A DNA stretch of 16,544 nt from positions 1 to 16,544 of the forward strand of contig DAIMZM010000055.1 of NCBI GenBank assembly GCA_036733985.1. The letters are read 5' to 3'. Shown piece by piece: positions 1 to 6,181 of the stretch (the first letter of the stretch is position 1; the number at the start of each line of letters is the position of its first letter). The position numbers and the translations under genes were made by a program. The notes below the pieces were generated by a model that saw only the letters and a list, made by a program, of their open reading frames with translations, made no database searches and was not told the origin of the DNA. The DNA is from DAIMZM01 sp036733985 (GTDB lineage: Bacteria > Bacillota > Dehalobacteriia > UBA4068).

Positions 1-552
1 GCGGGCGTTTATGCGCCGGGCCAGAGCCCGGCCACTGGCGAAGCCCTGCGGATCCTGCCCCTGTGCCTGACCCTGGGTGAAAACCGGCTGGAATTCAGCA
101 GCGGCGCGCCGGCTTTGGCGGATCTGTTGGGCGTTTACAGCGGCCAGCTGACTTTGGATGAGTTCTACTTAGCGCCGGATTTGGGCCTGGAGCTGACCGA
201 CCAGGAATTGGCGCTGATGGGCTGCGACGCCGCGCTCCAAAACACGGTGGGGGATTATATGAATAAGCCCTATCCCGTTACCATCACCCTGGAGGCCGGG
301 ACGGACAGCCCGGGCCTGGCGGTGCTGACCAGTCCCAACGGCAGCCGCTATGAGCTGCCCTTCACCTACCAGGACGGGGAGCTGGTTTTCACCGACCTGG
401 ATTTGCAGGGGCTTTCCGCCAGCGGCGTCTGGACTGTCCAGTGGCTGCCCGAGGGCGGCCTTGGTTTCAGCGGCCAGCTGTCTGTGGAATGGCCGGCGCA
501 TCCCGGGGAATTCTACAGTCATCTGAGCATTACCGGGGAACCGGAGGATTGA
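1..552 (+). CDS. Hypothetical protein, C-terminal part (5' end outside window)
   Basis: The reading frame is open from the first base to the TGA at 550-552, giving about 183 residues. The gene therefore starts upstream of the window. A TTG codon at 115 is not a convincing start because the frame is open before it and no ribosome binding site precedes it. I do not recognise the family. The visible part is acidic and rich in Gly, Leu, Thr and aromatic residues, with alternating hydrophobic stretches that suggest a beta-rich fold. No membrane segment, cysteine cluster or catalytic motif is visible. A signal peptide could only be judged from the missing N-terminus. Its stop lies one base before the xseA start, and the xseA ribosome binding site (GGAGG, 543-547) sits inside its last codons, so it is probably co-transcribed with xseA. 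In many Bacillota nusB or folD occupies this place, and the protein resembles neither. Confidence 0.7.
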   Translation, partial: AGVYAPGQSPATGEALRILPLCLTLGENRLEFSSGAPALADLLGVYSGQLTLDEFYLAPDLGLELTDQELALMGCDAALQNTVGDYMNKPYPVTITLEAGTDSPGLAVLTSPNGSRYELPFTYQDGELVFTDLDLQGLSASGVWTVQWLPEGGLGFSGQLSVEWPAHPGEFYSHLSITGEPED

Positions 553-553
553 T

Positions 554-1708
554 ATGGCGGAAGCGGTTTATCCCCGGGCCTATGGCGTGGCGGAGATCAC
601 CTATTACCTGAAGCAATACCTGGAAGAGGACGGCTTCCTGGCCCAGCTGGCCGTGGCCGGCCAAATCAGCGGCTATAAAGCCCATCCTTCCGGCCATTGC
701 TATTTCCAGCTGCGGGAAGGCGCGTCGTCCCTGAAAGCGGTGATGTTCCGCCGCTATGCCGTGGGATTGGACTGGCAGCCCCGGGACGGGGATCAGGCCG
801 TGGCCGTGGGCGCTATTTCCCTCTACGAGCGGGACGGCTGCTGCCAGCTGTATGTCCAGGCCCTGCTGCCGGCAGGGGCTGGCCGGGAAGCCCGGCAATT
901 GGCGGAATTGAAGCAAAGGCTGGCGGCGGAGGGCCTGTTCAGCCCGGAGCGGAAGCGCCCCCTGCCTCTTTACCCCTTAAGCGTGGGGGTGATCACCAGC
1001 CGGGAGGGGGCGGCCTGGGCGGATATCCGGCGCATTGCCGGGCAGCGCCATCCCGGCCTGGATTTACGGCTGTACCCGGCCCTGGTTCAGGGGGAACAAG
1101 CCCCGGCTTCCCTGGCGGCGGCCCTGGCCCAGGCGGACCGGGGCGGCCATGAGGTGCTGCTTCTGGGCCGGGGCGGCGGGTCTGAGGCGGATTTGTCCGC
1201 TTTCAACAGCGAGCTGGTGGTGCGGGCGGTGGCCGGGGCCAAAACCCCGGTGATCTCCGCGGTAGGCCATGAAAGCGATTTCACCCTTTGCGACCTGGCC
1301 GCCGACGTCCGGGCCGCCACCCCCACCCATGGGGCGGCCCTGGCCACGCCGGATCTGGCGGAGCTCCTGGCCCGGCTGGATCAGGCGGAACAGCGGCTGG
1401 CCCAGGCGGTGGCCAGGCGGCTGGATCAGGCGGCCCAGGGCCTGGATCAGCAGGAGCGGCGCTTCAGCCAGGCGGCTGCCAGGGCCCTGGAAAAGAAGCA
1501 GCGGCAATTAGCGGAGCTGGCCGGGCGTTTGGCTCTGCTCAGCCCTTTGGCCACCCTGGCCCGGGGCTACAGCCTGGTGCTGGACAGCTCCGGCAATGCC
1601 GTCAGCGACGCGGCCGCGGTCACCGTTGGGGATCTGCTGGACATTTACCCGGCCCAGGGCCATCTCCTGGCCAGGGCCGAGGCGGTGGAAGCGGAGGCGC
1701 GTTTTTAA
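554..1708 (+). CDS. xseA: Exodeoxyribonuclease VII large subunit
   Basis: Catalytic subunit of exonuclease VII, which degrades single-stranded DNA from both ends to oligonucleotides in the cytoplasm and acts with XseB. The 384-residue protein has an N-terminal OB-fold with the family's CYFQL...A.MFR pattern (about 49-66). The catalytic domain follows, with GVITSREGAAWADI (145-158), the glycine-rich LLGRGGGSEADL (203-214) and GHESDFTLCDLAADVRA (238-254). A Gln/Ala/Leu-rich coiled coil spans about 268-329, followed by the terminal LSPLATLARGYS signature (329-340). The ATG at 554 has GGAGG at 543-547, six bases away. Known relatives in E. coli and B. subtilis are about 450 residues, so this one is about 65 short, and the shortening appears to lie in the coiled coil. 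All catalytic motifs are present. Family assignment is secure. Confidence 0.96.
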   Translation: MAEAVYPRAYGVAEITYYLKQYLEEDGFLAQLAVAGQISGYKAHPSGHCYFQLREGASSLKAVMFRRYAVGLDWQPRDGDQAVAVGAISLYERDGCCQLYVQALLPAGAGREARQLAELKQRLAAEGLFSPERKRPLPLYPLSVGVITSREGAAWADIRRIAGQRHPGLDLRLYPALVQGEQAPASLAAALAQADRGGHEVLLLGRGGGSEADLSAFNSELVVRAVAGAKTPVISAVGHESDFTLCDLAADVRAATPTHGAALATPDLAELLARLDQAEQRLAQAVARRLDQAAQGLDQQERRFSQAAARALEKKQRQLAELAGRLALLSPLATLARGYSLVLDSSGNAVSDAAAVTVGDLLDIYPAQGHLLARAEAVEAEARF

Positions 1709-1745
1709 GGGCAATGCGGTTTTAAGAGCAGGATAAGGAGGGCCT

Positions 1746-1952
1746 ATGGCCAAGGCAAGTTTTGAGACGATGATCACGGATCTGGAAGCGCTGATCGCCG
1801 CCATGGAAAGGGGCGACCAGCCTCTGGATCAGTTGCTGAAGCAGTACCAAAGCGGGCTGAAGCTGGTGGCTGCCTGCCGCCAGCGTTTAGCCGGGGCGGA
1901 GGAAAAGCTGAACGCCGCGGCAGCGGCAGCGGCAGCGGCAGTGGAACCATGA
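1746..1952 (+). CDS. xseB: Exodeoxyribonuclease VII small subunit
   Basis: Small helical partner that packs on the XseA coiled coil and is needed for exonuclease VII activity. The 68-residue protein shows the family pattern: SFETMITDLEALIAAMERGD (5-24), then PLDQLLKQYQSGLKL (26-40) and a second helix ending in EEKL. The length fits the usual 60-85 residues. A strong AAGGAGGG site lies at 1735-1742, 37 bases after xseA starts its downstream gap, and selects the ATG at 1746. The stop overlaps the ispA start as ATGA (1949-1952), so translation of ispA is probably coupled. The oddity is the C-terminus, a run of nine alanines (residues 57-65) encoded by a near-perfect hexanucleotide repeat. This tail lies beyond the conserved core. 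Confidence 0.92.
   Translation: MAKASFETMITDLEALIAAMERGDQPLDQLLKQYQSGLKLVAACRQRLAGAEEKLNAAAAAAAAAVEP
1917..1940 (+). repeat. In-frame hexanucleotide tandem repeat (GCGGCA)x4 in xseB
   Basis: Four perfect copies of GCGGCA encode alternating Ala codons near the XseB C-terminus. The following GTG codon breaks the pattern. Gain or loss of one unit changes the protein by two alanines without shifting the frame, so slippage would be tolerated both here and at the overlapping ispA start at 1949. Confidence 0.85.
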
Positions 1953-2827
1953 CTACCGCCGACTTTATCATGGCGGCGGCCCTGGATACCAACGCCGCCC
2001 TGGAACAGCTGCTGCCCCCGGCGGAGGGGCCGGAAAGCCCCCTCTATGAAGCCATGGCTTACAGCGCCCTGGCCGGAGGCAAGCGCCTGCGGCCGGCTTT
2101 GTTCCTGGCCACGGCGGAGCTGTTCGGCCTGAACCGCCAGGATTGTCTGGCCTGGGCCGCGGCCCTGGAAATGATCCACACCTATTCCCTGATCCATGAT
2201 GATTTGCCCGGCATGGATAATGACGATTTCCGCCGGGGCCGGCCGGCCTGCCATAAGGCCTATGGCGAGGCTATGGCCATCTTAGCCGGGGACGCTTTGC
2301 TGACTCAGGCTTTTTGCCTGCTCTCCCGCCCCTTGCCAAATATCGGGCCCGGCCGGCAGCTGCGGGCCTTGGGATTGGTGGCAGCCCAGGCCGGGGGCAT
2401 GGTGGCCGGCCAGGCGGCGGAATTTGCTCTGGCAGGCGGGGAGATCGGCTTGGCCGAGCTGAAGTATATCTATGCCCGGAAAACCGGCGCCTTGTTTCAG
2501 GCCGCCGTCCTGTCCGCCGCCTTGCTGGCCGGCGCGGAGGCGGCGGCGCTGACGGCGTTGGCGGATTTCTGTTATCACCTGGGCCTGGCTTTCCAGATCA
2601 GCGACGATGCTTTGGATGTGGCGGGCAGCGCCGAGGATTTGGGCAAGCCCATCGGCAGCGACGCCCGGAATCAGAAGGCCACCTATGCCGCCCTGCTGGG
2701 CTGCGGCCAGGCCTGGCAGGCCGCCCGGGATGAGGCTGGGCTGGCCGTGGCCGCCCTGGCGGATTTTGGCAAGGAAGCGGATCTGCTGCGGGGTTTCCCA
2801 GCCCTGTTCAGCGAAAGGCGGAAATAG
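1949..2827 (+). CDS. ispA: Short-chain (E)-prenyl diphosphate synthase, probably farnesyl diphosphate synthase
   Basis: Condenses IPP with DMAPP and GPP to make farnesyl (or geranylgeranyl) diphosphate, the precursor for undecaprenyl phosphate and quinone chains. It acts in the cytosol. The 292 residues match the usual ~290-300. Visible motifs are GGKRLRP (43-49), the first aspartate-rich motif DDLPGMDNDD (84-93) followed by RRGRP, then the KTG of the catalytic lysine region (178-180). The second aspartate-rich motif is in QISDDALDV (216-224), followed by GKPIGSDARNQKATY (232-246). The four-residue insertion inside the first DD..D motif is typical of bacterial short-chain enzymes. The helix before KTG reads GQAAEF (154-159) where relatives usually have GQ..DL. 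The start overlaps the xseB stop (ATGA), matching the common xseA-xseB-ispA operon. Chain length (C15 or C20) cannot be fixed from the sequence alone. The last 30 codons are duplicated downstream next to an N gap. Confidence 0.93.
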   Translation: MTTADFIMAAALDTNAALEQLLPPAEGPESPLYEAMAYSALAGGKRLRPALFLATAELFGLNRQDCLAWAAALEMIHTYSLIHDDLPGMDNDDFRRGRPACHKAYGEAMAILAGDALLTQAFCLLSRPLPNIGPGRQLRALGLVAAQAGGMVAGQAAEFALAGGEIGLAELKYIYARKTGALFQAAVLSAALLAGAEAAALTALADFCYHLGLAFQISDDALDVAGSAEDLGKPIGSDARNQKATYAALLGCGQAWQAARDEAGLAVAALADFGKEADLLRGFPALFSERRK

Positions 2828-3057
2828 CCGCCTCTATTGACAGGGCCGGGCTGGCCGTGGCCGCCCTGGCGGATTTTGGCAAGGAAGCGGATCTGCTGCG
2901 GGNNNNNNNNNNNNNNNNNNNNNNNNNNNNNNNNNNNNNNNNNNNNNNNNNNNNNNNNNNNNNNNNNNNNNNNNNNNNNNNNNNNNNNNNNNNNNNNNNN
3001 NNCCCAGCCCTGTTCAGCGAAAGGCGGAAATAGCCGCCTCTATTGACAGGGCCGGGC
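2738..3057 (+). repeat. 110-bp tandem duplication of the ispA 3' end, second copy interrupted by an assembly gap
   Basis: The segment starting at 2738 reappears at 2848, an offset of 110 bp. The left part of copy two (2848-2902) is identical to 2738-2792, and the right part (3003-3057) is identical to 2797-2851. Each match is exactly 55 bp. If there is a single second copy, the 100 N replace only the four bases 2793-2796. The unit contains the last 30 ispA codons, the stop and a TTGACA hexamer (2837-2842 and 3043-3048). The unit borders share the microhomology GGGC. Because copy one keeps the ispA stop, the IspA protein is intact. This may be a real tandem repeat of unresolved copy number or an artefact of assembly. 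Confidence 0.9.
2903..3002. other. Assembly gap (exactly 100 N)
   Basis: This is a run of exactly 100 N, a conventional placeholder for a gap of unknown size. The flanking repeat predicts either a 4-base true gap or additional 110-bp units. Any reading frame across it is meaningless. Confidence 0.98.
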
Positions 3058-3071
3058 CGCTATGCTATAGT
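3043..3071 (+). promoter_or_regulatory. Strong sigma-A type promoter
   Basis: The -35 box is a perfect TTGACA (3043-3048), then a 17-base spacer, then the -10 box TATAGT (3066-3071, one mismatch to TATAAT). The expected start is near A3078. It is the best consensus promoter in the window. The -35 box lies inside the duplicated 110-bp unit, so an orphan copy lies at 2837-2842 without a -10 box. Confidence 0.75.
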
Positions 3072-3136
3072 GAATTTATTATTCAGCAAAAATCAGGAGA
3101 TGCCTTTTTGGAGATTGTTCTGTAAGGAACACCTTT

Positions 3137-3192
3137 AACCGTTCGCAGCAGGGGAGTGGCCGGGGCCGCTTTGTTTGCGGTACGGTTTTTTT
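3137..3192 (+). terminator. Possible internal attenuator-like hairpin with T-tract
   Basis: AACCGT (3137-3142) pairs with ACGGTT (3182-3187), and CGCA (3144-3147) with TGCG (3176-3179). A run of seven T (3186-3192) overlaps the right arm. The loop is long, 28 bases. This fold is mutually exclusive with the 3141-3148/3218-3225 helix, the kind of switch an attenuator would need. Weak evidence on its own. Confidence 0.3.
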
Positions 3193-3221
3193 GTTCCCTG
3201 CGGAACCAAGGGGCGTTCTGC

Positions 3222-3248
3222 GGGCATGGCGATGGCCATGTCCTTTTT
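3222..3248 (+). terminator. Intrinsic terminator candidate ahead of the methyltransferase gene
   Basis: A 9-bp stem with one G-U pair joins 3222-3230 to 3235-3243 around the 4-base loop GATG. Five T follow (3244-3248). The shape is that of a rho-independent terminator and would end the transcript from the 3043 promoter after about 170 nt. Confidence 0.5.
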
Positions 3249-3277
3249 CTGTGGCAGCGCCAGGCTGTCCCGGCAGG

Positions 3278-3305
3278 TTGCCTCTCCCAGCGGCCCCGGT
3301 ACAAT
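3278..3305 (+). promoter_or_regulatory. Possible promoter for the methyltransferase gene
   Basis: TTGCCT (3278-3283, 4 of 6 consensus), a 16-base spacer and TACAAT (3300-3305, 5 of 6). The start would fall near 3312, just before the ribosome binding site GAGGT (3314-3318). This would let the methyltransferase be expressed independently of the upstream terminator. Confidence 0.45.
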
Positions 3306-3325
3306 AAAAAAGTGAGGTAAAAACC

Positions 3326-4045
3326 ATGAAATATACAAAAGCCGATCGATACGATTCCCAATACGTCCGGGAGCTGAGCATGGGCCCCAACCCCGTCAAG
3401 CTGCTGGAAGAGCTCTTAACCCTGCAGCCCCTGGCCGAAGGCCAAACCCTGCTGGACCTGGGCTGCGGCATGGGCCTGACCTCTATTTTCCTGGCCCGGG
3501 AATACGGGCAGCGGGTTTTCGCCGCTGACCTGTGGATTTCCCCCACGGACAATTGGCAGCGTTTTCAGGCCCAGGGGCTGGATCAGGGCCGGATTATCCC
3601 CCTCAAAGCGGAAGCCCATGATCTGCCTTTTGCCGAAAACTTCTTCGACGCGGTGGTCAGTGTGGATTCCTACCATTATTATGGCTTGGATCCGGATTAC
3701 CTGGCCCGGCATCTGCTGCCCCTGGTAAAGCCCGGCGGCTTCCTGCTCCTGACTGTGCCGGGCCTGAAAAAGGATATCCATGACAATATCCCTGAGGAAA
3801 TGTTGCTTTCCTGGACAGCGGCGGATATCGGCACCCTGCATGACGCGGACTATTGGCGGCGGATTTTAAGCGCGGCCCCGGAGGCGGAGATCCTCCGCCT
3901 GGAAGCCATGGAAAGCTTCCAGGAATGCTGGGACGATTGGCTGGCCAGCGAGAATCCCTACGCCGTCCAGGATCGCCGGGCCATGGCGGCCGGCGCCGGC
4001 AAATACATGAATTTCCTGGCCATGATCCTGCGGCGGCGGGGTTAA
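3326..4045 (+). CDS. Class I SAM-dependent methyltransferase, substrate unknown
   Basis: A soluble 239-residue Rossmann-fold methyltransferase. Motif I is LLDLGCGMG (42-50), with the acidic residue after beta-2 at AADL (66-69). Motif II/III is DLPFAENFFDAVVSVD (99-114), where the two Phe-Asp positions fit the Methyltransf_11/25 pattern. The motif after beta-5 is LVKPGGFLLLTVP (133-145). The ATG at 3326 has GAGGT at 3314-3318 with a 7-base spacing. The C-terminal 90 residues are rich in Trp, Glu and Asp and may form the substrate lid. Nothing visible identifies the acceptor (small molecule, quinone, RNA or protein). The gene stands alone between ispA and uvrB, with its own promoter candidate upstream and a strong hairpin downstream. 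Family confident, function open. Confidence 0.85.
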   Translation: MKYTKADRYDSQYVRELSMGPNPVKLLEELLTLQPLAEGQTLLDLGCGMGLTSIFLAREYGQRVFAADLWISPTDNWQRFQAQGLDQGRIIPLKAEAHDLPFAENFFDAVVSVDSYHYYGLDPDYLARHLLPLVKPGGFLLLTVPGLKKDIHDNIPEEMLLSWTAADIGTLHDADYWRRILSAAPEAEILRLEAMESFQECWDDWLASENPYAVQDRRAMAAGAGKYMNFLAMILRRRG

Positions 4046-4053
4046 GGTTAGAC

Positions 4054-4090
4054 TGCTCCGGGGCGCGGCTTCCGCCGCGTCTCCGGAGCA
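4054..4090 (+). terminator. Long GC-rich hairpin after the methyltransferase gene
   Basis: Sixteen base pairs (4054-4069 with 4074-4090, one bulged T at 4080 and one G-U) close a TTCC loop. It starts nine bases after the stop. The following bases, AAATGTTTGC, make a poor T-tract, so termination may be inefficient, or the hairpin may mainly protect the mRNA 3' end. It directly abuts the uvrB promoter. Confidence 0.55.
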
Positions 4091-4096
4091 AAATGT

Positions 4097-4126
4097 TTGC
4101 ATCCAATACTTTTTTTATGATATAAT
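4097..4126 (+). promoter_or_regulatory. uvrB promoter
   Basis: TTGCAT (4097-4102, 4 of 6), an 18-base spacer containing a T7 run, and a perfect TATAAT (4121-4126). Transcription would start near 4132-4134, leaving an untranslated leader of only about a dozen bases before the ATG at 4145. No LexA-type palindrome is visible in or near it. Confidence 0.7.
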
Positions 4127-4144
4127 GTATACTTGGAGGCGAAT

Positions 4145-6181
4145 ATGAATCCCTTAAACGAACAGATCAAACGTGCGGACAGGCCCTTTGTCCTTCATAG
4201 CGATTACCGGCCCACCGGCGACCAGCCCCAGGCCATCGACGCGCTCTGCAGCGGGGTGACCCAAGGCCTGCGCCACCAGGTGCTGCTGGGGGTCACCGGC
4301 AGCGGCAAAACCTTTACCATGGCCAATGTGATCGCCAGGCTGAACCGGCCCACCCTGGTTATTGCCCATAACAAAACCCTGGCGGCCCAGCTGTGCGGCG
4401 AGTTCAAGGCTTTCTTCCCGGACAATGCGGTGGAATACTTTGTCTCTTACTATGACTATTATCAGCCGGAAGCTTATATCGCCAGTTCGGATACGTATAT
4501 CGCCAAGGACGCTTCCATCAATGACGAGATCGATAAGCTGCGCCATGCCGCCACCACCTCTTTGCTGACCCGGCGGGATACCCTGATCGTGGCCTCGGTT
4601 TCCGCTATTTACGGCCTGGGCGATCCGGCGGATTATCTGGATATGAGCCTGACCCTGTTCCGGGGCGGCCGGACGGAGCGGGAAGAGATCCTCAAAAGCC
4701 TGGTAAAGATGCAGTATAACCGGAATGAGATGGATTTCCACCGGGGCACCTTCCGGGCCCATGGGGATGTGGTGGAGGTTTTCCCTGCCGGCAGCGGCGA
4801 CCTGGCCCTGCGCATCGAGCTGTTCGGCGACCAGGTGGAGCGCCTGACCGAGATCGATACCTTGACCGGGGAAGTCCTGTCCGAGCTGCCCCGGCTTTCC
4901 GTGTTCCCGGCCAATCATTATGTGACCCGGGACGAGAAGATGCAGGCGGCCCTGGCCACCATCCGCCAGGAGCTGGAAGCCCAGCTGGCCCAGCTGCGGC
5001 GGGAAAATAAGCTGCTGGAGGCCCAGCGCCTGGAACAGCGGGCTAATTTTGATTTAGAGATGATGGCGGAGCTGGGACATTGTTCCGGCATTGAGAATTA
5101 CAGCCGCCATCTGACCGGCCGGGCCCCGGGGGAGCCCCCCTATACGCTATTGGATTATTTTCCCGACGATTACCTGGTGATGATCGACGAGAGCCATGTC
5201 ACCCTGCCCCAGGTGCGGGGCATGTACGAAGGGGACCGCTCCCGCAAGTCCGAGCTGATCAAATACGGCTTCCGCCTGCCTTCGGCCCTGGACAACCGGC
5301 CCCTAACTTTCCGGGAATTCGAGGAAAAAACCAGGCAGCTGGTGTATGTTTCCGCTACCCCCGGCCCCTATGAGCAGGAGCATGGCCAGAACCTGGTGGA
5401 GCAGGTGATCCGCCCCACCGGCCTGGTGGATCCGGAAGTGGAGATCCGGCCTATCAAAGGCCAGATCGACGATTTATTGGAACAAATCCGCCGCCGCACC
5501 GTCAAAAACCAGCGGGTGCTGGTCACCACTTTGACCAAGCGCATGGCCGAGGATTTGACCAAATATCTGGAGCAGGCCGGGGTCAAGGTGCGTTATCTGC
5601 ATTCGGATATCAAGACTTTGGAGCGCATGGCCATTGTCCGGGATCTGCGCCTGGGCGTTTTCGACGTGCTGGTGGGCATCAACCTGCTCCGGGAAGGCCT
5701 TGATTTGCCGGAAGTCACCCTGGTGGCCATTCTGGACGCGGATAAGGAGGGCTTCCTCCGCTCCGAACGCTCCCTGATCCAGACCATTGGCCGGGCTGCC
5801 CGCAATGTGGAAGGCCGGGTGATCATGTACGCGGATCAGCAAACCGACAGCATGGCCGCGGCCATCAGCGAAACCAACCGCCGCCGGGAAAAACAGCTGG
5901 CGTATAACGCGGCCCATGGGGTGATCCCCCAGACCATCATCAAGGAAGTCCGGGATGTGGTGGCCAATTTACTGCCCAATGGGGGTAAGGCCGGGGAACA
6001 GGCCAAAGCCGCTGATCTGGCGCGGGCGGCCGCGCCCGGCGGCATGAAGAAGAAAGAACGGGAAAAGCTGCTGCAGGCCTTGGAAAAAGAGATGAAGGAG
6101 GCGGCCCGGCGGCTGGAATTCGAGCAGGCGGCGGAGATCCGGGACGCCATTATGGAGATCCGGGCTGCCGGGAGGGAATAA
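4145..6181 (+). CDS. uvrB: Excinuclease ABC subunit B
   Basis: DNA-damage verification helicase of nucleotide excision repair. It is loaded by UvrA and then recruits UvrC. I start it at ATG 4145 (678 residues). The in-frame TTG at 4133 overlaps the ribosome binding site GGAGG (4135-4139) and cannot be the start. Motifs, numbered from 4145: Walker A GVTGSGKT (49-56), the beta-hairpin rich in Tyr (SYYDYYQPEAYI, about 101-112), the Walker B DESH box (348-351), VSATP (402-406), and helicase motif VI QTIGRAARN (546-554). The C-terminal UVR motif that contacts UvrC lies at about 646-676, in a helix with LEFEQAAEIRDAI. Length equals the usual ~660-680. It is the first gene of a uvrB-MFS-uvrA-uvrC cluster and has a good promoter at 4097-4126. 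Confidence 0.98.
   Translation: MNPLNEQIKRADRPFVLHSDYRPTGDQPQAIDALCSGVTQGLRHQVLLGVTGSGKTFTMANVIARLNRPTLVIAHNKTLAAQLCGEFKAFFPDNAVEYFVSYYDYYQPEAYIASSDTYIAKDASINDEIDKLRHAATTSLLTRRDTLIVASVSAIYGLGDPADYLDMSLTLFRGGRTEREEILKSLVKMQYNRNEMDFHRGTFRAHGDVVEVFPAGSGDLALRIELFGDQVERLTEIDTLTGEVLSELPRLSVFPANHYVTRDEKMQAALATIRQELEAQLAQLRRENKLLEAQRLEQRANFDLEMMAELGHCSGIENYSRHLTGRAPGEPPYTLLDYFPDDYLVMIDESHVTLPQVRGMYEGDRSRKSELIKYGFRLPSALDNRPLTFREFEEKTRQLVYVSATPGPYEQEHGQNLVEQVIRPTGLVDPEVEIRPIKGQIDDLLEQIRRRTVKNQRVLVTTLTKRMAEDLTKYLEQAGVKVRYLHSDIKTLERMAIVRDLRLGVFDVLVGINLLREGLDLPEVTLVAILDADKEGFLRSERSLIQTIGRAARNVEGRVIMYADQQTDSMAAAISETNRRREKQLAYNAAHGVIPQTIIKEVRDVVANLLPNGGKAGEQAKAADLARAAAPGGMKKKEREKLLQALEKEMKEAARRLEFEQAAEIRDAIMEIRAAGRE

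Larger units (their letters stand above)
3078..3249 (+). ncRNA. Candidate ~170-nt structured RNA (small RNA or long leader), family not assigned
   Basis: The stretch starts at the predicted transcription start and ends in a terminator-like hairpin with a T-run. It has no reading frame with a ribosome binding site. Several stems can be drawn. A 5-bp hairpin pairs 3116-3120 with 3127-3131. A closing helix of 8 bp with two G-U pairs joins 3141-3148 to 3218-3225. It encloses a large internal loop (3149-3156 opposite 3209-3217) and an apical arm pairing 3157-3165 with 3196-3208 plus a CCGC/GCGG tip (3166-3169 with 3177-3180). A rod with a central bubble resembles 6S RNA in outline, but I could not match a 6S consensus. 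It also matches no riboswitch class I know. It may simply be a 248-nt leader of the methyltransferase gene. Confidence 0.35.

Noticed and set aside
2837..3046. Reading frame running through the N block
   Set aside because: It consists of a repeated piece of the ispA end in another frame plus unknown residues. It is a product of the gap and cannot be a gene.
3116..3131. LexA-type operator (GTTC...GAAC)
   Set aside because: The half sites are in inverted order and six bases apart. LexA boxes read GAAC-N4-GTTC. It is better explained as an RNA hairpin.
3225..3300. Fluoride, cobalamin, SAM/SAH or T-box riboswitch in the methyltransferase leader
   Set aside because: Short pieces such as GGCGATGG or GGCAGG recall parts of such elements, but the required conserved cores and their order are absent.
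4133..4144. TTG at 4133 as the uvrB start
   Set aside because: It would place the start codon on the ribosome binding site GGAGG (4135-4139). The ATG at 4145 has correct spacing.
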